A DNA stretch of 23,012 bases. It comes from JADKFD01 sp964561825 (GTDB lineage: Bacteria > Pseudomonadota > Gammaproteobacteria > Xanthomonadales > SZUA-5). The DNA lies in contig CAZLSB010000034.1 of assembly GCA_964561825.1 (NCBI GenBank), positions 1-23,012 on the forward strand. The letters run 5' to 3'. A program made the position numbers and the translations under genes. The notes below the pieces were generated by a model, which searched no databases, had not been told where the DNA came from, and saw only the letters and a list, made by a program, of their open reading frames with translations. Below, piece by piece: positions 1 through 8,721 of this stretch; positions within the stretch are counted from its first letter, which is position 1; each line of letters begins with the position of its first letter.

Positions 1-177
1 GGAGGGTTTGGCCTCTTTTTTAGCCAGCCCGGAGCCCATCGTCGCGTGGCCTTGTGGGTCGAAATCGATAAGCAGCACGCGCCGTTTGGTCTCGGCCAAG
101 GCGGCCGCCAGATTGACGCAGGTGGTGGTCTTGCCGACCCCGCCTTTTTGGTTAGTGACAGCGATGATTTTGGCCAT
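1..177 (-). CDS. parA: ParA/Soj-family chromosome-partitioning ATPase, N-terminal part only
   Basis: ParA-type ATPases work with ParB to segregate replication origins and act on the nucleoid. The 59 visible residues start at an ATG (complement of 175-177) and run off the left window edge. They contain the deviant Walker A motif KGGVGKT at residues 11-17, following the family-typical start MAKIIAVTNQ, and the A' motif DFDPQG at residues 38-43. Full-length members are about 260 residues, so roughly 200 are outside the window. The region before the start has no convincing Shine-Dalgarno sequence, but the start matches the family. The gene diverges from the acyl-CoA dehydrogenase gene. A partner parB would be expected beyond the left edge. 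Plasmid-type ParA or other MinD/ParA relatives cannot be fully excluded from this fragment. Confidence 0.9.
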   Translation of the reverse strand, partial: MAKIIAVTNQKGGVGKTTTCVNLAAALAETKRRVLLIDFDPQGHATMGSGLAKKEAKPS

Positions 178-346
178 AGGGGCGCGATGCTAACCCGTAG
201 CCGGGCGAGGATGCGCTCGGCTTTGGCTGGCTTTGTTCCCGAAACGGGCGGAACGTCGTGTAAGGATGAACGATAGGTGGCTTGGGCTCGCGCTGGGTGG
301 CCCTTCGGGCTTAGCCTTCTACTCAGTCAATTCCAAGGATTTGCCC
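178..346. other. divergent intergenic region between parA and the acyl-CoA dehydrogenase gene
   Basis: This 169-nt stretch separates two divergently transcribed genes and must carry both promoters. Only small hairpins are visible: CCCG-AAA-CGGG at 238-248 and GCCC-TTC-GGGC around 301-312. No convincing -35/-10 pair was found on either strand. The plus-strand reading frame stays open through most of it, back to 233, but the sequence upstream of 347 does not look like acyl-CoA dehydrogenase. Confidence 0.5.
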
Positions 347-1539
347 ATGTTTGATTTGTCGGCGCGTGGCCAGGAAATTCGTGAACGTTTGAGCGTTTTC
401 TTGCGCGAGGTAGTGGAGCCCGGCGAACGCGAGTACCACGCTGCCATTGAGCAGCCGGGCCAGCGCTGGATCACGCCGGCGGTGATGGAGGACATGAAGC
501 GCAAAGCGCGCGCGGCCGGTTTGTGGAATTTGTTTTTGCCCGATAATCGGCATGGCGCCGGCCTCAGTAACCTTGATTACGCGCGTTTGGCCGAACTGAT
601 GGGGCGATCGTTAATCGCCTCAGAGGTGTTTAATTGTTCGGCGCCGGATACCGGCAATATGGAAGTGTTGCATTTGTACGGCAACGAATTCCAAAAGCGC
701 CAATGGTTGGATCCCTTGTTGGCGGGCGAAATTCGCTCTGGTTTTGCGATGACCGAGCCGGACGTGGCCTCATCGGATGCGACCAATATTCGCTGTCGTA
801 TTTTGCGGGAAGGCGATCATTATCGAATTAGTGGTCGTAAATGGTGGACCACCGGCGCCATTGATGCGCGTTGCAAGTTCTTCATTGTGATGGGCGAAAC
901 TAACCCAGAAGCCAAGGCACATTCGCGGCAGTCCATGGTGATCGTGCCACGCGATGCGCCGGGCGTGCGGATTGTTCGTCCCTTAAGCGTTTTTGGTTAC
1001 GATGACGCGCCCAATGGTCACGCCGAGGTGGCTTTTGAGGATGTGCGGGTACCACTGGGCAATCTGATTTTTGGCGAAGGCCGCGGTTTTGAAATCGCCC
1101 AAGGGCGTTTGGGGCCAGGTCGTGTGCACCATTGCATGCGCCTGATTGGACTGGCCGAACGCGCGCTGGAAGCGATGGTGGCACGCGCCAAATCGCGCAT
1201 CGTCTTTGGACATCCGATTGCCCGGCACGGCATGGCGCAAGAAGCGATTGCCTTAAGTCGCTGCGAGATCGAACAAGCGCGTTTGTTGACCTTGTCGACC
1301 GCCTGGACGCTGGACAAACTCGGCACCCGCGGCGCCCGCGATCGGGTTGCGATGATCAAAATTGTGGTGCCACGCATGGCCTGTCAAGTGATTGACCGGG
1401 CCATCCAGATCCACGGCGGCGCCGGCTTATGTCAGGACAGTTTCCTCGGCCAAGCCTACGCTGGCGCGCGTTCGCTGCGCATTGCCGACGGTCCAGACGA
1501 GGTGCACATCATGAGCTTGTCAAAGATGGAATGTGAGCG
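347..1539 (+). CDS. acyl-CoA dehydrogenase, ACAD10/11-like, C-terminus lost in assembly gap
   Basis: This is an FAD-dependent acyl-CoA dehydrogenase of the cytoplasm that oxidises an acyl-CoA to the enoyl-CoA. The substrate cannot be told from sequence. The visible 397 residues cover the N-terminal helical domain, the FAD-contacting strand FAMTEPDVASSDATNI (133-148), the WWTTGA segment (166-171), the C-terminal helical domain with IQIHGGAG (353-360), and the terminal signature RIADGPDEVH (378-387). ACAD10/11-type proteins end about 10-20 residues after that signature, so almost the whole protein is present and only its tail falls in the 100-N gap. The start at ATG 347 is chosen because AAGGA (335-339) lies at good spacing and homologous sequence begins there; the frame is open further upstream to 233. 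The reading that seems to continue beyond the gap is not real coding sequence. Confidence 0.9.
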
Positions 1540-1639
1540 NNNNNNNNNNNNNNNNNNNNNNNNNNNNNNNNNNNNNNNNNNNNNNNNNNNNNNNNNNNNN
1601 NNNNNNNNNNNNNNNNNNNNNNNNNNNNNNNNNNNNNNN
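1540..1639. other. assembly gap (100 N)
   Basis: Exactly 100 N, the usual placeholder for a scaffold gap of unknown length. It interrupts the 3' end of the acyl-CoA dehydrogenase gene. The right-hand flank starts within 30 nt of a strong hairpin (1667-1695), which suggests the gap may be repeat-induced. Confidence 0.95.
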
Positions 1640-1666
1640 CCGCCGGCTACGCGACTTCGGCGCACC

Positions 1667-1695
1667 GTCACGTAGGCCCATTGGGCCAACGTGAC
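1667..1695. repeat. 29-nt palindromic hairpin, possible dispersed repeat or bidirectional terminator
   Basis: The arms GTCACGT-A-GGCCC and GGGCC-A-ACGTGAC pair around the loop ATT, giving 12 base pairs broken by a single A-A mismatch. It lies in the 182-nt noncoding spacer (1640-1821) between the gap and the stop codon of the large minus-strand lipoprotein gene, where the acyl-CoA dehydrogenase gene also ends. The continuing GACCTACG after the right arm resembles the CGTAGG of the left arm, as in nested palindromic intergenic repeats. No T-run follows on either strand, so intrinsic termination is uncertain. Nothing else coding was seen in the spacer. Confidence 0.6.
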
Positions 1696-1821
1696 CTACG
1701 TCCTGCCGGCCCGGGGTTGCTTGCTCGCGATTTGGGATTCGGTGTTTTTTCCGGAGCACTCACCGCGCGCGAGCGTGCTTGCGCAAGACCAACAGCGGGT
1801 GCAAACTGGGCCTTGCTCCAC

Positions 1822-4800
1822 TCATTGGCAGACGGTTTGTGTCGGCCCCGAGTACACCAAGCGCTCAATCGCCTTTTGCTGGGTGACGCCGTCTAGCGTG
1901 TAACTGAAATTGGCGCGCGCGCCGTCGCTGAAACTCAAGGATGCGCTGCCGACTTCCGGCACCGGGAAACTGGTTGCCAAGCCGCCGTTGATCTGCAGGA
2001 ACGGGGTGCCGATGGTGGGCCGGTTTAACGGGCCGCGGAACACGCCATCGGCTTGTTTTTGCAGCACGCTGGTCAACCACATGGGTTTGCCGTCGCTAGC
2101 GTAGGTGTACCACGCCGCAAAAATCAGCTTGCCGGCTTCGGTCAGGTGCATGCCCCAGCCTGATTCGCTGGCGTTCCACCATAAATCGGTGTGGTTGTTG
2201 GCGCCACTGCGACTGCCTTCGACGAATTGACAGGCCGGAATCGGGCCCGGTGCTACGCGCGACAGCGTTTTGCTTTGGCTGACCGCGTCGACCACATAGT
2301 CAAAGCGCATTTGACCGTTATCCAGGCTGGTGAATCGCGCATTGCCGACTAACACCCCCGGATTGTTGGCGGTCGCGCCGTTGATTTGCGCGAATGGGGT
2401 GCCGGTGAAGCGAAAAATATCGCCGACGTAACTGCCATCGGTTTGCCGCGCTGCGCCGGAGATCAACATCCAGGCCGGACGCCCATTGCCATCATAGGTG
2501 TACCAGGCCGGCGCCAGTACCGTGCCTTGGTGCGCCATGCTGACGCCCCAACCCTCTTCGCCGGGTGCGGTCCACAATCCGGTCAGGTTTGGCTGGCTAG
2601 CCGCGCGTGGCAGCGGCCACACCCAGGCACCGCGCGAGCGGGTGAACACCGCCAGCGTGGTGAAACCGCGATCAATTGCGATGTCCCAAACCATCGCCCG
2701 CGGCAGCCCCAGAAAGCGCTGCCAAATCGGCGCAACCGCGTCGATATTGTCGGTGTAGTACAAACCCCAATCGGTGCCTAGGAAAACCTGTTTGGGCAGC
2801 CACGGATTGACGACCACCGTATTGGCTGGCACATCCGGTAAATTGCCGCTGACATCGCGCCATTCAAAGTTGGCGCAGTTCGCGGTGCAGCGCACTTGAT
2901 AAATATGGCCCGGCGTGGTCGGCGTATTGGCGCCAAACCCGGCAACCGCCGCATAGCCAATCAATGGGTTAATCGGATCGGTAGCCACACCCAGAATGGG
3001 ACGATTGGGCAATACCCTGTTGGCACCGGTCACATTGGCCCAGGTTGGGGTGGCGGTGGCCAAACCAAAACCGTACCAAACATTGCCATCCAGGGTGCCG
3101 ACAATCGCGGTGCTGCGCGTCGATACGGCAAAACGCATCGATTGAATGACCGAACGATTATCCGTGCCGACAATCAGCGTGTTTTTGGTCAAATCGGGGC
3201 TAATCACGCGCCAGCGTGCAGCGGCGCTGGCTCCAGTAGCGCCGTTGGTGCTTTCCCATACGCGAAAGGTGCCGGCGATCAAATGGTTGCAGCCCTGTGG
3301 GCCGCCGCAGCCACTGTCGGCGACGCTGCTGTCGCCAAACTTGTACAAATCAAAGGGCATCAGGAAACTTTTGCGATCGCCGCTGGTTTCGCCCGGCCCC
3401 CAGGCGCCGCTGGCGTTCTGCTCTGGTGCGTTGGCGCCGTTAATGCTGGCGACGACATTGCCACGTTGGCTGGACATATACACGCGCTGGCCAAAAACCG
3501 GCTCAATCCGCGTGGTAATGCCGTCGCCGCCGAAGGCGCTGCGCCACACATCGGTTCTGGCTTCCCCGCCAAACTGAAGGAGCACCGAAGTGCCATTGTC
3601 TTGCGCGCCGGCGATCACGACGCGCGGGTCGGCATCGACAAAATTGCCGACCAGATCGCCCGAATAGAACTCGATACTGTTGATCGAGTCATTTAACGGC
3701 GTGTAGCGCGGCATCGGCAGCGTTGCCTCGCCGCTGTAATAGACGCCGCCATCGTTGCCAATCAGCAAACGATTGGGATCGCCACCGACAAACGCGCGCG
3801 CATGTTGATCGATGTGCACCGTGCTTTGATTGTTCGCGCACACTTGGTTTTGAAAACTGGCCGCGCCATCGGTGGAGCGGTACACCCACCAGGCGCTCAA
3901 CACCACATCGTTGACATTGGTAGGGGAAACCGTGATGCCGGCGTTGTACCAATTTTGCGTGCCGGGTTCACAGCCGGTGAAATTAGCCGGCGTGGCGCGC
4001 TGTTGCCAGCTATTGCCAGCATCACCGCTGCGCCATACGCCGAGAATCGCAAAGCTCTGCGGGTCAATGGCTTCGGCGTACAGCACATTCGGGTCCTGCG
4101 GTGCCGCGGCCAATTCCACCCGACCGATCGGCCCAAACGAAATACCGGTGCCGGTATTGGCCGGCCAGCCGTTATCGGCTCGTGAGATCAATTGCCAGTT
4201 GGCCGGGCAACCGGCGCCGGGCATGGCCACTCGGTAAATGCCATTGGCGCCGTTGTTATCCAAATCCGGCTGCACCGGCGTGGCGCTGCCGCGGGTACCG
4301 ACCGCCGCATACAACAGGGTGCTGCCGCTGAAGTTCAGCGCCAACAGGCCGGTGATGTCTTGTCGATGGGGATTGCCACTGTTGGGTCCATAGGGGTTGC
4401 TCAAACACGGCCCAGCCCAGGAATTGCCGGCGTCGTAGGAGAAATACAGGCCAGTTTTGGTGCCAACGACCACCTTGTTGGAATCGTTAGGATCAACCAC
4501 GACCTTGCCGACCGCCTGATATTGCGAAAAGGCTGACAACGCGGCCGGATAGTTCGGCACAAAGACCTCACGACCCAAGACCTGCCAACTATCGCCACCA
4601 TCGATGCTTTTCAGCAAACCGGCCGCGCCAAAGGACCAGGAACCAAAACGCAAATCGCCGGTGCCGGCGTAGATCACATTGGCGTTGTTGGGATCAATCT
4701 GTAAATCGCCGATCGCAATGGATTCGATATCGGGATCGTCGGTCACCGGCGTGAAGGTGGTCGCCGCCGAGCAACAGTTGTCGCTACGCCAAACGCCGCC

Positions 4801-5208
4801 GCCGTCACTGGCGACAAACGCGCGGTAGCTATTGGTATCGCCGGCCGTCAACGGTGCGGCGCTGACCACAATATCGTTGATACGCCCCGCATTGCGATCT
4901 GTGCCGTTTTCCAGCGGCTGTGGCCCCAGCGGCGTAAATCCATTCGGATTCAGCGCTTTGCGACCCTTCATGTGTTGAAAATCACCGAAGGGCAGACGCT
5001 CGACGATCTTGCTGTCCTGCAGGCGCGCCGCATTCAACCAACGTGGATCAAAACGCCCGGTGGGATAGGTGTAAATGGTCGCCATGATGTCGCCGATTGG
5101 CACCGCCCGTGGATCTTTAATGGGCGCCAGCGCGCTTGGCTGCTGCGGCGTGAGCGCACAGGCGCTCAGCAATAGGGTGGAAACTAAGACCCATAGACGC
5201 TGGTACAT
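1822..5208 (-). CDS. large lipoprotein with Asp-box beta-propeller and two C-terminal ESGWG domains
   Basis: The 1128-residue product is predicted to be exported and lipidated. The signal MYQRLWVLVSTLLLSAC has lipobox LSAC with Cys17. The body contains sialidase/sortilin-type Asp-box motifs that mark beta-propeller blades: SIDGGDSW (201-208), SYDAGNSW (257-264), and later SGDAGNSW and the weaker STDGAASF. Phrases such as VIYAGTGD are typical of BNR/YVTN-like repeats. From residue about 873 there are two copies of a roughly 115-residue domain, at 873-990 (EEGWG, AWYTYDGNGRPAW) and 1006-1128 (ESGWG, AWYTYASDGKPMW). Sialidase catalytic residues are not evident, so an enzyme activity is not claimed; a surface binding or scaffold role is possible. 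The start at 5208 is chosen because the lipoprotein signal begins there. An in-frame ATG at 5247 would add 13 residues that spoil the signal. No clear ribosome binding site precedes either. Transcribed alone, with putA upstream on the same strand across 363 nt. Confidence 0.8.
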   Translation of the reverse strand: MYQRLWVLVSTLLLSACALTPQQPSALAPIKDPRAVPIGDIMATIYTYPTGRFDPRWLNAARLQDSKIVERLPFGDFQHMKGRKALNPNGFTPLGPQPLENGTDRNAGRINDIVVSAAPLTAGDTNSYRAFVASDGGGVWRSDNCCSAATTFTPVTDDPDIESIAIGDLQIDPNNANVIYAGTGDLRFGSWSFGAAGLLKSIDGGDSWQVLGREVFVPNYPAALSAFSQYQAVGKVVVDPNDSNKVVVGTKTGLYFSYDAGNSWAGPCLSNPYGPNSGNPHRQDITGLLALNFSGSTLLYAAVGTRGSATPVQPDLDNNGANGIYRVAMPGAGCPANWQLISRADNGWPANTGTGISFGPIGRVELAAAPQDPNVLYAEAIDPQSFAILGVWRSGDAGNSWQQRATPANFTGCEPGTQNWYNAGITVSPTNVNDVVLSAWWVYRSTDGAASFQNQVCANNQSTVHIDQHARAFVGGDPNRLLIGNDGGVYYSGEATLPMPRYTPLNDSINSIEFYSGDLVGNFVDADPRVVIAGAQDNGTSVLLQFGGEARTDVWRSAFGGDGITTRIEPVFGQRVYMSSQRGNVVASINGANAPEQNASGAWGPGETSGDRKSFLMPFDLYKFGDSSVADSGCGGPQGCNHLIAGTFRVWESTNGATGASAAARWRVISPDLTKNTLIVGTDNRSVIQSMRFAVSTRSTAIVGTLDGNVWYGFGLATATPTWANVTGANRVLPNRPILGVATDPINPLIGYAAVAGFGANTPTTPGHIYQVRCTANCANFEWRDVSGNLPDVPANTVVVNPWLPKQVFLGTDWGLYYTDNIDAVAPIWQRFLGLPRAMVWDIAIDRGFTTLAVFTRSRGAWVWPLPRAASQPNLTGLWTAPGEEGWGVSMAHQGTVLAPAWYTYDGNGRPAWMLISGAARQTDGSYVGDIFRFTGTPFAQINGATANNPGVLVGNARFTSLDNGQMRFDYVVDAVSQSKTLSRVAPGPIPACQFVEGSRSGANNHTDLWWNASESGWGMHLTEAGKLIFAAWYTYASDGKPMWLTSVLQKQADGVFRGPLNRPTIGTPFLQINGGLATSFPVPEVGSASLSFSDGARANFSYTLDGVTQQKAIERLVYSGPTQTVCQ

Positions 5209-5571
5209 GGCTAAGCCCGCAATTGGCAATGGTGGGCAGTTTCGCATCGTCCAGGGCTGCTGGAAAGACCACGCGGCCTGCGCTCCTCAGCAAAAACACG
5301 GAAAGCGATCAGCGCCATGCGATCAACGCAGGGCGCTGCGCCGATGCCTTTATTAAACCTAGGGCTTTCCTCGCGAGTGCGCTGGACGGCGTCTGCGCTG
5401 CGACGCTCAGGCATGGAGGAGCCATTGCCTGCGCGCCGCGCCTTGCAGCCGTCCAGCCTCACAACGCATCTCACGCGCAAAGCCCGACAGGCTGCTAGTC
5501 ACTAACCAGTTCAGTCTTGACAAATCATGCGAAGACTTTTGTGTGTTTGGTTCCGGCTCGTCCGGCTTAGG
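5209..5571. other. 363-nt noncoding region between putA and the lipoprotein gene
   Basis: No credible gene was found on either strand. The stretch is rich in inverted repeats. GGAAAGC (5300-5306) pairs with GCTTTCC (5364-5370) and encloses CAGCGC (5310-5315) with GCGCTG (5333-5338). A larger palindromic element follows at 5381-5457. AGCC-CGACA-GGCT at 5481-5493 could be a weak terminator for putA read on the minus strand. The promoter of the lipoprotein gene should also lie here. On the minus strand, the AT-rich TTTAATAAA (complement of about 5348-5356) is the only -10-like patch seen, without a good -35. Confidence 0.6.
5381..5457. repeat. 77-nt palindromic element (long imperfect hairpin)
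   Basis: Perfect 10-nt outer arms GCTGGACGGC (5381-5390) and GCCGTCCAGC (5448-5457) enclose an inner pair, AGGCATGG and CCATTGCCT (about 5409-5430), that matches except for one bulged base. The GC-rich stretches between the inner and outer arms also pair in part. The nested design fits a REP/MITE-like intergenic repeat or a structured RNA. No open reading frame or transposase is associated with it. Whether it recurs in the genome cannot be judged from one copy. Confidence 0.55.
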
Positions 5572-8500
5572 TTAAACCGCCTGGGCCAACAGGGTTGCGT
5601 TGCCGCCCACCGCGGCGGTGTTGATGGTCAGCGTGCGCTCGGTGGTGAAACGGTGCAGGTAGTGTGGGCCGCCAGCTTTCGGGCCGGTGCCAGACAGACC
5701 CTCGCCGCCAAAGGGTTGCACGCCAACCACCGCGCCGATCATGTTGCGGTTGACATAACAGTTGCCGGCGCGGATGCGCTTTTGGATATGGTCGATGGTG
5801 CTGTCGATACGGCTGTGGATGCCCAAGGTCAGGCCATAACCGCTGGCATTGATCTCATCGATGACCCGATCCAAATCGCGCGCTTTGTAGCGAATCACAT
5901 GCAATACCGGCCCAAAGATCTCGCGCGGCAAGCGTTTGAGCGAATCGATCTCATAAGCACACGGCGCGAAGAAACAGCCATGCGTGTGCGTTTCATCCAA
6001 GCTCATGCTGTTGATCAACTTGCCATCGCTTTGCATGCGTTTGGCGTGGTCCAGCAGGATTTGTCGGGCGCCGTCATCGATGACCGGGCCGACATCGGTG
6101 GCAAACAAACCCGGATCGCCGACCGTCCATTCGTCCATGGCGCCCGCCAATAAGACCAGCGTGCGATCGGCCACATCTTCTTGCACAAACAAGATGCGGG
6201 TCGCCGAACAGCGCTGGCCGGCCGAGCCAAAGGCGCCGGACATCGCGTCTTTGACCAATTGTTCAGGCAGCGCGGAAGAGTCGGCGATCAGTGCGTTCTG
6301 ACCGCCGGTCTCGGCGATCAGCGTAGCAATCGGCGCATCCCGATTGGCCAGCGCGCGATTGATCAAGCGCGCGGTTTCGGTGGAGCCGGTGAACGCCACG
6401 CCCGCCACGCGCGGATCGGCGGTCAGCCGCGCGCCGACGGTCGCGCCATCGCCGGGCAACAATTGCAGCACCTCGGTGGGAATGCCGGCCTCATGGAATA
6501 ACTGGGTGGCGCGATAGGCGATCAGATTGGTCTGCTCGGCCGGTTTGGCGATCACCGTATTGCCGGCGACCAAAGCGGCTGCCACTTGACCGGCAAAAAT
6601 CGCCAACGGGAAGTTCCAAGGGCTGATGCAGACAAAAATGCCGCGTCCGTGTAAGAACAATTGGTTGGATTCGCCAGTTGGACCCGGCAGCGTTTTTGGC
6701 GCAAATTCGCGGCGTGCGCATTGGGCGTAGTAGCGACAAAAATCAACCGCTTCACGCACTTCGGCGACACCATCGGAGATCGTTTTGCCCGCTTCACGGG
6801 TACACAAGGCGATCAATTCGGCGCGTTGGGCTTCCAACAAATCGGCCGTGCGTTCGAGCATTTGCGCGCGCCGTTCGACCGCTATGGCGTCCCAGCCCGG
6901 CTGCGCGGCGCTGGCGTTTTGCAGGGCTTTTTCGACCAGCGCGGCATCGGCGGCAACCCAGTCGCCAATCACCCGGCGGCGATCGGCTGGATCGCTGATC
7001 GGTTGTGGCAAAGCGCCACTGCTGGCGCCTGGCACCAGCGGCAATGCGTGCAAGGCACCAAAGCGCAGCGTGGACGATTCGGCAATCAGCGCCAGCAGCT
7101 CACGCTCCTGCGCCAAATTGATGCCCCGCGAGTTTTGTCGATCGCCGTACAAATTGAGCGGCAACGGGATGCGCGGATGGGCTTTGGGCTCGGTCGCGGC
7201 GACCACATCGTTTGGATGCGGGATCAATTCATCAATGGGCACACTGTCATCGACAATACGATTCACAAAGGAGGTGTTTGCACCGTTTTCCAACAAGCGC
7301 CGCACCAGATAAGGCAACAGATCTTCGTGGCTGCCGACCGGCGCGTAAATGCGGCACGCAGCGTTCAGGCGCTCGGCCGGCAGCACCTCTGCGTACAAAT
7401 CGGCGCCCATGCCATGCAGACGCTGATACTCAAAGGGCTGGCCTTGCGCCAGATGGAAAATCGCCGCAATCGTGTGCGCGTTGTGGGTCGCAAATTGCGG
7501 ATAAAAAACCTCGCCGTGCGCCAGCATGCGGCGCGCGCACGCCAAGTACGACAAATCGGTATTGGCTTTGCGTGTGTAAACGGGATAACCGGTGTGGCCG
7601 TCGATCTGCGCGCGTTTGACCTCGCTATCCCAGTAGGCGCCCTTGACCAGACGCACGTTCAACCGGCGACCACTCTTGCGGGCCATGTCCGCCAGCCAAT
7701 CAATCGCACCGACCGCGCGTTTTTGGTAGGACTGCAGCGCCAGTCCAAATCCTTGCCAGCCCTCTAGCGAAGGATCGCAATGCACGCGTGCAACGAGTTC
7801 CAGCGACAGCTCCAGCCTATCGGCCTCTTCGGCGTCGATGGTCATCGGGATGCCCTGGGCGCGCGCCAGCTGCGCTAGCTCCAATACCCGCGGGGTGAGT
7901 TCGCGCAGCACGCGCGCCCGTTTGCCGCGCTCATAGCGCGGATGCAAAGCCGATAGTTTCACCGAGATACTCGGCGCCGACACAATATCGGTGAACGGCC
8001 CGCTGCGACCTAAAGACAAAATGGCATCGCGATAACTTTGTTGATAACGATCAGCATCCGCTGACGTCAACGCCGACTCACCGAGCATGTCGTAGGAATG
8101 CCGATAGCCGCGCTGATCCTTGTCGCGCGCGCGCTGCAGGGCTTCTTCGATAGTGCGGCCCATCACAAACTGGTGGCCCATGATGCGCATCGCTTGGCGT
8201 ACGGCAAGGCGAATCACCGGCTCTCCGGAACGCCCGAGCAAGCGTTTGAAAGCGCCGAAAAAGTTGCGCTTGGTATCCTCTGCGATGCGCACCAGTTTGC
8301 CGGTCAGCATCAAACCCCAGGTGCCGGCATTGACCAGCAGGCTATTGCTCTTGCCGGCGTGCGAGGTCCAATCGGCATCACCGAGTTTGTCGGAAATCAA
8401 CTTATCAGCGGTCTCGGCATCCGGAATACGCAATAGCGCCTCGGCGACGCACATCAGCATCACCCCTTCTTCGCTGGACAGATCGTACTCGCGCATGAAC

Positions 8501-8721
8501 GATTCGACCGCCGTTTGATCGGCCTTGCGCGCACGCACGCGCTTGACCAAATCGGCGGCGGTGTCATGGATACGCGTCTTCAGATCCGCATCCATTTGCG
8601 CGATGCGCAACAAATCAGCGACCGCTTCGGCCTCATCACGAGAGTAGTGCTCAGCCAGACGCAGCAAGGCCGGATCAGCATCGGAAGGCGCATCACGCAA
8701 CAAGGCGAGTTCGAGAGTCAT
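5572..8721 (-). CDS. putA: bifunctional proline dehydrogenase / P5C dehydrogenase PutA, short form
   Basis: PutA oxidises proline to pyrroline-5-carboxylate with FAD, passing electrons to the membrane quinone pool, then oxidises the hydrolysed product to glutamate with NAD+. The product has 1049 residues. After an N-terminal helical arm, the proline dehydrogenase barrel carries DAEEADRLELS (296-306), RLVKGAYWDSE (357-367) and YPQFATHNAH (407-416). The aldehyde dehydrogenase half carries SPWNFPLAIF (700-709), FTGSTE (777-782), the general base in ETGGQNAL (804-811), catalytic Cys838 in GSAGQRCSA, and EIFGPVLHV (934-942). The C-terminal signature QPFGGEGLSGTGPKAGG is intact. It lacks the N-terminal ribbon-helix-helix domain of the 1320-residue E. 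coli protein, so it should not repress its own gene. The start at 8721 (MTLELALL) is preceded by GGGGA about 10 nt upstream. The frame stays open to 8883, but those 54 extra residues are basic, low-complexity and unlike PutA. Confidence 0.96.
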   Translation of the reverse strand: MTLELALLRDAPSDADPALLRLAEHYSRDEAEAVADLLRIAQMDADLKTRIHDTAADLVKRVRARKADQTAVESFMREYDLSSEEGVMLMCVAEALLRIPDAETADKLISDKLGDADWTSHAGKSNSLLVNAGTWGLMLTGKLVRIAEDTKRNFFGAFKRLLGRSGEPVIRLAVRQAMRIMGHQFVMGRTIEEALQRARDKDQRGYRHSYDMLGESALTSADADRYQQSYRDAILSLGRSGPFTDIVSAPSISVKLSALHPRYERGKRARVLRELTPRVLELAQLARAQGIPMTIDAEEADRLELSLELVARVHCDPSLEGWQGFGLALQSYQKRAVGAIDWLADMARKSGRRLNVRLVKGAYWDSEVKRAQIDGHTGYPVYTRKANTDLSYLACARRMLAHGEVFYPQFATHNAHTIAAIFHLAQGQPFEYQRLHGMGADLYAEVLPAERLNAACRIYAPVGSHEDLLPYLVRRLLENGANTSFVNRIVDDSVPIDELIPHPNDVVAATEPKAHPRIPLPLNLYGDRQNSRGINLAQERELLALIAESSTLRFGALHALPLVPGASSGALPQPISDPADRRRVIGDWVAADAALVEKALQNASAAQPGWDAIAVERRAQMLERTADLLEAQRAELIALCTREAGKTISDGVAEVREAVDFCRYYAQCARREFAPKTLPGPTGESNQLFLHGRGIFVCISPWNFPLAIFAGQVAAALVAGNTVIAKPAEQTNLIAYRATQLFHEAGIPTEVLQLLPGDGATVGARLTADPRVAGVAFTGSTETARLINRALANRDAPIATLIAETGGQNALIADSSALPEQLVKDAMSGAFGSAGQRCSATRILFVQEDVADRTLVLLAGAMDEWTVGDPGLFATDVGPVIDDGARQILLDHAKRMQSDGKLINSMSLDETHTHGCFFAPCAYEIDSLKRLPREIFGPVLHVIRYKARDLDRVIDEINASGYGLTLGIHSRIDSTIDHIQKRIRAGNCYVNRNMIGAVVGVQPFGGEGLSGTGPKAGGPHYLHRFTTERTLTINTAAVGGNATLLAQAV

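Noticed and set aside
1640..1675. Continuation of the acyl-CoA dehydrogenase frame after the N run
   Set aside because: The gap length is arbitrary and the sequence after it leads into a palindrome, not the family's C-terminus.
2896..3696. 266-residue plus-strand frame opposite the lipoprotein gene
   Set aside because: It is antisense to the propeller coding region, has no start signal and no recognisable motif.
5527..6153. 208-residue plus-strand frame at the putA 3' end, preceded by a perfect TTGACA (5517-5522)
   Set aside because: The frame is antisense to the PutA C-terminus and no -10 hexamer follows the TTGACA at normal spacing, so neither gene nor promoter is supported.
6661..7767. 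368-residue open frame on the plus strand within putA
   Set aside because: It lies antisense to a fully conserved part of PutA and has the low-complexity Arg/Gln/Gly composition of a shadow frame. No domain was recognised.
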